The notes under the pieces were generated by a model, which searched no databases, was not told the DNA's origin, and saw only the letters and a program-made list of their open reading frames with translations. This document shows positions 60,970-64,000 of a DNA stretch of 64,000 nucleotides, one piece after another (the first letter of the stretch is position 1; the number at the start of each line of letters is the position of its first letter). A program made the translations under genes and the position numbers. Source of the stretch: Neisseria lactamica (GTDB lineage Bacteria > Pseudomonadota > Gammaproteobacteria > Burkholderiales > Neisseriaceae); contig NZ_LR590477.1 of assembly GCF_901482445.1 (NCBI RefSeq), positions 682,001 through 746,000 of the forward strand, read 5' to 3'.

Positions 60970-62511
60970 TTAGGAAAATAAATCAAGTGCTTTGACAAAG
61001 ACCATCACCACGCCGTAGGCGAGCGGTATGATGGCCAATGCCCAACGCCACCAGACCGATATGCCGCCGCCGGAAACTTTTTCGCCCACAAGGTAAGCGT
61101 CGGATATGGCGGTTTCGTCATCGGGGTTGCCGCTGTGTGCGGCTGTCTTGATGTCTTTTTCGTGGTGTTTTTCGTGTACGGATTTGACGGCGAGGTTGCA
61201 CAACAAACCGATAATCAGCAGGCACGCCATAATGTACATGGTTACGCCGTATGCCTGTGCCGCCGGTATGCCGCTGTCGATTTGGCTTTGGCGTATGTAA
61301 TTGACCAGTACCGGACCGATGACGGCGGCGGTTGACCAGGCCAGCAGGATGCGCCCGTGAATCGCGCCGACCTGATAGGTGCCGAACAGGTCTTTCAGGT
61401 AGGCGGGAATGGCGGCAAATCCGCCGCCGTACATGGAAATAATCACGCAGAAGCCGATGATGAACAGGGCTTTGCTGCCGCCCTCGCCGATGGAGGGAAC
61501 GGCGAAATACAGCAGCGAGCCGAGTACGAAGAAGATGGTGTAGGTGTTTTTGCGTCCGATTTTGTCGGAAACGCTCGACCACAAAAAGCGTCCGCCCATA
61601 TTAAACAGGCTCAGGAGGCTGACGAAGCCTGCCGCCGCACCTGCGCCGACTGCCGCCTGCCTGCCTACGGAAGTTTCGGAAAAGAGTTCCTGAATCATCA
61701 CGGATGCCTGACCCAATACGCCGATGCCGGCGGTTACGTTCAGGCACAATACCCAGAACAACAGCCAAAACTGCGGCGTTTTCATGGCTTGGGACACGTT
61801 GACATGATTGCTGCTGACCAGCTTGTTTTGCGTTTTCGGCGCGGTATAGCCTTCAGGTTTCCAGCCGTCGGCAGGTACGCGGATGGTAAACGCGCCGAAC
61901 ATCATCAGTACGAGGTAAAGCAGACCCAATACGGCAAAGGTTTCAACAACCCCGACCGAAGCGGCGTTTGAAAAGGCGTTCATCAGTGATACGGAAAGCG
62001 GTGAGGCCAGCATTGCGCCGCCGCCGAAACCCATAATTGCCAAACCGGTCGCCATACCCGGCTTGTCGGGAAACCATTTCATCAGTGTGGAAACCGGCCC
62101 GATGTAGCCCAAACCCAAGCCTACGCCGCCGATGACGCCGTTGCCCAAATAGAGCAGGAAGAGGTTGTGCGTACTCACGCCGAATGCGGATACGAAGAAG
62201 CCCAGGCTGAAACAGCAGGCGGCGGCAAATATGGCTTTGCGCGGCCCTACCCGTTCCATCCATGTGCCGAACAGGGCGGCCGACGCGCCCAGCATCGCGA
62301 GTGCGATACTGAAAATCCAACCTACGGTCGTCAACTTCCAATCTCCGGCCGCCGATTCGGTTATGCCGATAAGTTTGGTCAGCGGCGCGTTGAATACGGA
62401 ATAGGCGTAAATCTGCCCGATGGCAAGGTGCACCGCCAATGCTGCGGGGGGTACGAGCCAACGGTTGAAACCTGGCTTGGCAATGCTTGCCTCACGGTCT
62501 AAAAACTTCAT
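60970..62511 (-). CDS. OFA-family major facilitator transporter
   Basis: A 513-residue inner-membrane transporter with 12 predicted helices. It fits the oxalate:formate antiporter (OFA) family: LAIGQIYAYSVFNAPLTK in helix 1, GTWMERVGPRKAI between helices 2 and 3, GLGYIGPVSTLMKWFPDKPGMATGLAI and GGRFLWSSVSDKIGRKNTY between helices 8 and 9. A long hydrophilic segment lies near residues 445-475 before a final helix. The substrate is likely a small carboxylate, unproved. It stands alone between two dRS3 clusters. Confidence 0.9.
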   Translation of the reverse strand: MKFLDREASIAKPGFNRWLVPPAALAVHLAIGQIYAYSVFNAPLTKLIGITESAAGDWKLTTVGWIFSIALAMLGASAALFGTWMERVGPRKAIFAAACCFSLGFFVSAFGVSTHNLFLLYLGNGVIGGVGLGLGYIGPVSTLMKWFPDKPGMATGLAIMGFGGGAMLASPLSVSLMNAFSNAASVGVVETFAVLGLLYLVLMMFGAFTIRVPADGWKPEGYTAPKTQNKLVSSNHVNVSQAMKTPQFWLLFWVLCLNVTAGIGVLGQASVMIQELFSETSVGRQAAVGAGAAAGFVSLLSLFNMGGRFLWSSVSDKIGRKNTYTIFFVLGSLLYFAVPSIGEGGSKALFIIGFCVIISMYGGGFAAIPAYLKDLFGTYQVGAIHGRILLAWSTAAVIGPVLVNYIRQSQIDSGIPAAQAYGVTMYIMACLLIIGLLCNLAVKSVHEKHHEKDIKTAAHSGNPDDETAISDAYLVGEKVSGGGISVWWRWALAIIPLAYGVVMVFVKALDLFS

Positions 62512-62989
62512 AACATCCTCTTTCTGTCAGTTGAAAAATAAAAATTCATTTTCTCAATGGAACTTATTAAAAATTATAAAAAAATATCGGGTCGGGTTTT
62601 TATCCTCCCCAAGATGCGCCGTCTGAAACATTTCGGGTGTGCGGAGAGGTTTCTGTTTTTTCCAATAAATTCCTGCGGCTTTCCGCTTCTGGATTCCCGC
62701 TTTTTCAGGAATGACGAATTAAAGATTATCTTAAGATCAAGGGACTGGATTCCCGCTTTCGCGGGAATGACGGCGGCGGGTTGCTGTTTTTTGTTTATAA
62801 ATTTCTGTAACTTTGAATTTCAGCCATCTTCAATAAATTATCGAAACGTATCAATCGTCATTCCCACGTAGGCGGGAATCCGGTTTTTTGAGTTTCAGTC
62901 ATTTCTAATACATTCCCACCACTTTTCGCTTCCGGATTCCCGCTTTCGCGGGAATGACGGCGGCGGGGGAGCGGTTTTTCCGATTGGGT
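62512..62989. repeat. dRS3 repeat array between the transporter and xseA
   Basis: Four copies of the dRS3 20-mer lie at 62693-62712 (degenerate), 62749-62768, 62860-62879 and 62936-62955, with spacer RS-type sequence between them, for example TTTTTTGAGTTTCAGTCATTT shared with 60812. No gene is seen. Confidence 0.8.
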
Positions 62990-63997
62990 TTAAATACAAT
63001 CAAACAAATCCTGCTGCCCTTGTTCTTTGCTTACGCGCACATCGGTTTCGCCGTCGGCAAAGGTAATGTGCAGCTTCTGCCCCTGCTTCAAAACATCGGC
63101 GTTGCGGATGACTTGTCCGCGTGTATTTTTGACGACGGAAAAGCCGCGTTCCAGAATGTGCTGCGGCGAAACGGCTTCGAGCAGGGAGGCTTGGGCGGTC
63201 AGGCTTTGGCGGTGCCGGGCGAGCAGCTGGCGGAAGGCGTGCGACAAGGTCGTCTGAAAACGCTCGATGTCTTGCCGGTAAACGGAAATATCGGGGCGGC
63301 AATGTTGCAGGGCTTGGGTTTGGCGTTCGAAACGGGCGGTGTGGGCGCGGACGTTTTGCGTCATCGAGTAAGACAGGGTTTGCGCCAGTTTGTGAATGTA
63401 GGTGTGCTGTTCGTCGAGTTTTTGGCGCGGATGACGGATTTGCCGCACAAGCCAGTCGAGTTTTTGGCTGGCATCGAAATAGCGTTGTTCCAAAACGGTT
63501 TTCAGACGGCCTTGGGCTTGGGCGAGGCGATGTAGAGATTCTTGACGGTTGGGGCTGACCAACTCTGCCGCGCCGGTCGGTGTCGGTGCGCGAACGTCGG
63601 CGACGAAATCGGCGAGCGTGAAATCGGTTTCGTGGCCTACGCCGCTGACGATCGGAATCGCGCAGGCTTCGATTGCGCGTACGACCGGTTCTTCGTTAAA
63701 CGCCCACAAGTCTTCAATGCTGCCACCGCCGCGACAGACAATCAACACGTCGCATTCGGCGCGTTGCGATGCGGTTTTAATCGCTTGTGCGATTTGTAAC
63801 TCGCTGCCTGTGCCTTGAACGGGTGTCGGATAAACGATAACGGGGATTTCGGGCGCGCGGCGGTTTAAGGTGGTCACGACATCGCGTAAAGCCGCCGCCG
63901 CTAAGCTGGTGACGATGCCGATGCATTGCGGACGGACGGGCAAAGGTTTTTTGCGTTCCGCCGCAAACGCGCCTTCCGCCTGCAACTGCGCCTTCAA
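62990..63997 (-). CDS. xseA: Exonuclease VII large subunit, 5' truncated by window edge
   Basis: C-terminal 335 residues of the large subunit of the bidirectional single-strand exonuclease. Catalytic-domain motifs are visible: VTSLAAAALRDVV near the start, VLIVCRGGGSIEDLWAFNEE, PIVSGVGHETDFTLADFVADVRAPTPTGAAEL, followed by a helical stalk and the C-terminal beta part with ILERGFSVV. The family is about 450 residues, so the N-terminal OB domain lies right of the window. Confidence 0.93.
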   Translation of the reverse strand: MKAQLQAEGAFAAERKKPLPVRPQCIGIVTSLAAAALRDVVTTLNRRAPEIPVIVYPTPVQGTGSELQIAQAIKTASQRAECDVLIVCRGGGSIEDLWAFNEEPVVRAIEACAIPIVSGVGHETDFTLADFVADVRAPTPTGAAELVSPNRQESLHRLAQAQGRLKTVLEQRYFDASQKLDWLVRQIRHPRQKLDEQHTYIHKLAQTLSYSMTQNVRAHTARFERQTQALQHCRPDISVYRQDIERFQTTLSHAFRQLLARHRQSLTAQASLLEAVSPQHILERGFSVVKNTRGQVIRNADVLKQGQKLHITFADGETDVRVSKEQGQQDLFDCI

Positions 63998-64000
63998 CCG

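Noticed and set aside
62693..62955. Regularly recurring palindromic 20-mers, considered as a CRISPR array
   Set aside because: Irregular spacing and the ATTCCC-N8-GGGAAT pattern identify them as dRS3 repeats; no cas genes nearby.

Overview
The window is a chromosomal segment of a pathogenic-type Neisseria, most likely N. meningitidis; N. gonorrhoeae or N. lactamica cannot be excluded from sequence alone. The 12-base DNA uptake sequence ATGCCGTCTGAA occurs dozens of times, often as inverted pairs that serve as terminators. Three Correia elements and several dRS3 repeats are present. The gene for the lipoyl-domain dihydrolipoamide dehydrogenase (P64k antigen) follows aceE and aceF. No rRNA, tRNA or CRISPR array was found.

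Layout. 1-6.2 kb: end of a copper ATPase, uvrC, a Sel1-repeat protein, trmB. 6.2-8.9 kb: an A+T-rich islet with a small lipoprotein, a frameshifted gene, orphan small ORFs, REP-type repeats and a dead REP-associated transposase. 8.9-17.8 kb: uvrB, a DUF1963 protein, a C-terminal processing protease, an EnvC-like protein, a CreA-like lipoprotein, yqgE, yqgF and a fumarylacetoacetase-family hydrolase. 17.8-19.7 kb: ruins of restriction-modification genes (controller protein with a nonsense codon, putative endonuclease, two truncated fragments). 19.7-28.4 kb: proS and the pyruvate dehydrogenase operon aceE-aceF-lpdA. 28.6-40.2 kb: DUF945 protein, TonB-dependent receptor, suhB, trmJ, DUF1853 protein, RNA methyltransferase, DUF4124 protein, aldehyde dehydrogenase, MarC-like protein. 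40.2-48.2 kb: gatCAB with a DUF535 gene inserted, a ferredoxin-reductase fusion, an A+T-rich zinc-ribbon ORF, pdxH, rluB. 60.2-64 kb: RelB/YafQ toxin-antitoxin pair, OFA-type transporter, dRS3 repeats, end of xseA.

The most unusual part is 48.3-59.8 kb. An XRE regulator and a WYL regulator diverge from one intergenic region. They are followed, all on the + strand, by a HerA-type ATPase with a long Ser/Thr/Gly-rich insert, a small helical protein, two coiled-coil proteins, a 42-residue ORF, an Hsp70-type ATPase with an N-terminal lipoyl domain, a HEPN-domain protein and a zinc-ribbon protein. This looks like a multi-component conflict or quality-control system. Two features can be read directly from the DNA. 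A G8 tract at the end of the 42-residue ORF would, at G9, fuse that ORF in frame to the Hsp70 protein. The Hsp70 protein's lipoyl domain shares 65 identical consecutive bases with aceF, as if copied from it. Function is inferred from domains and context only.
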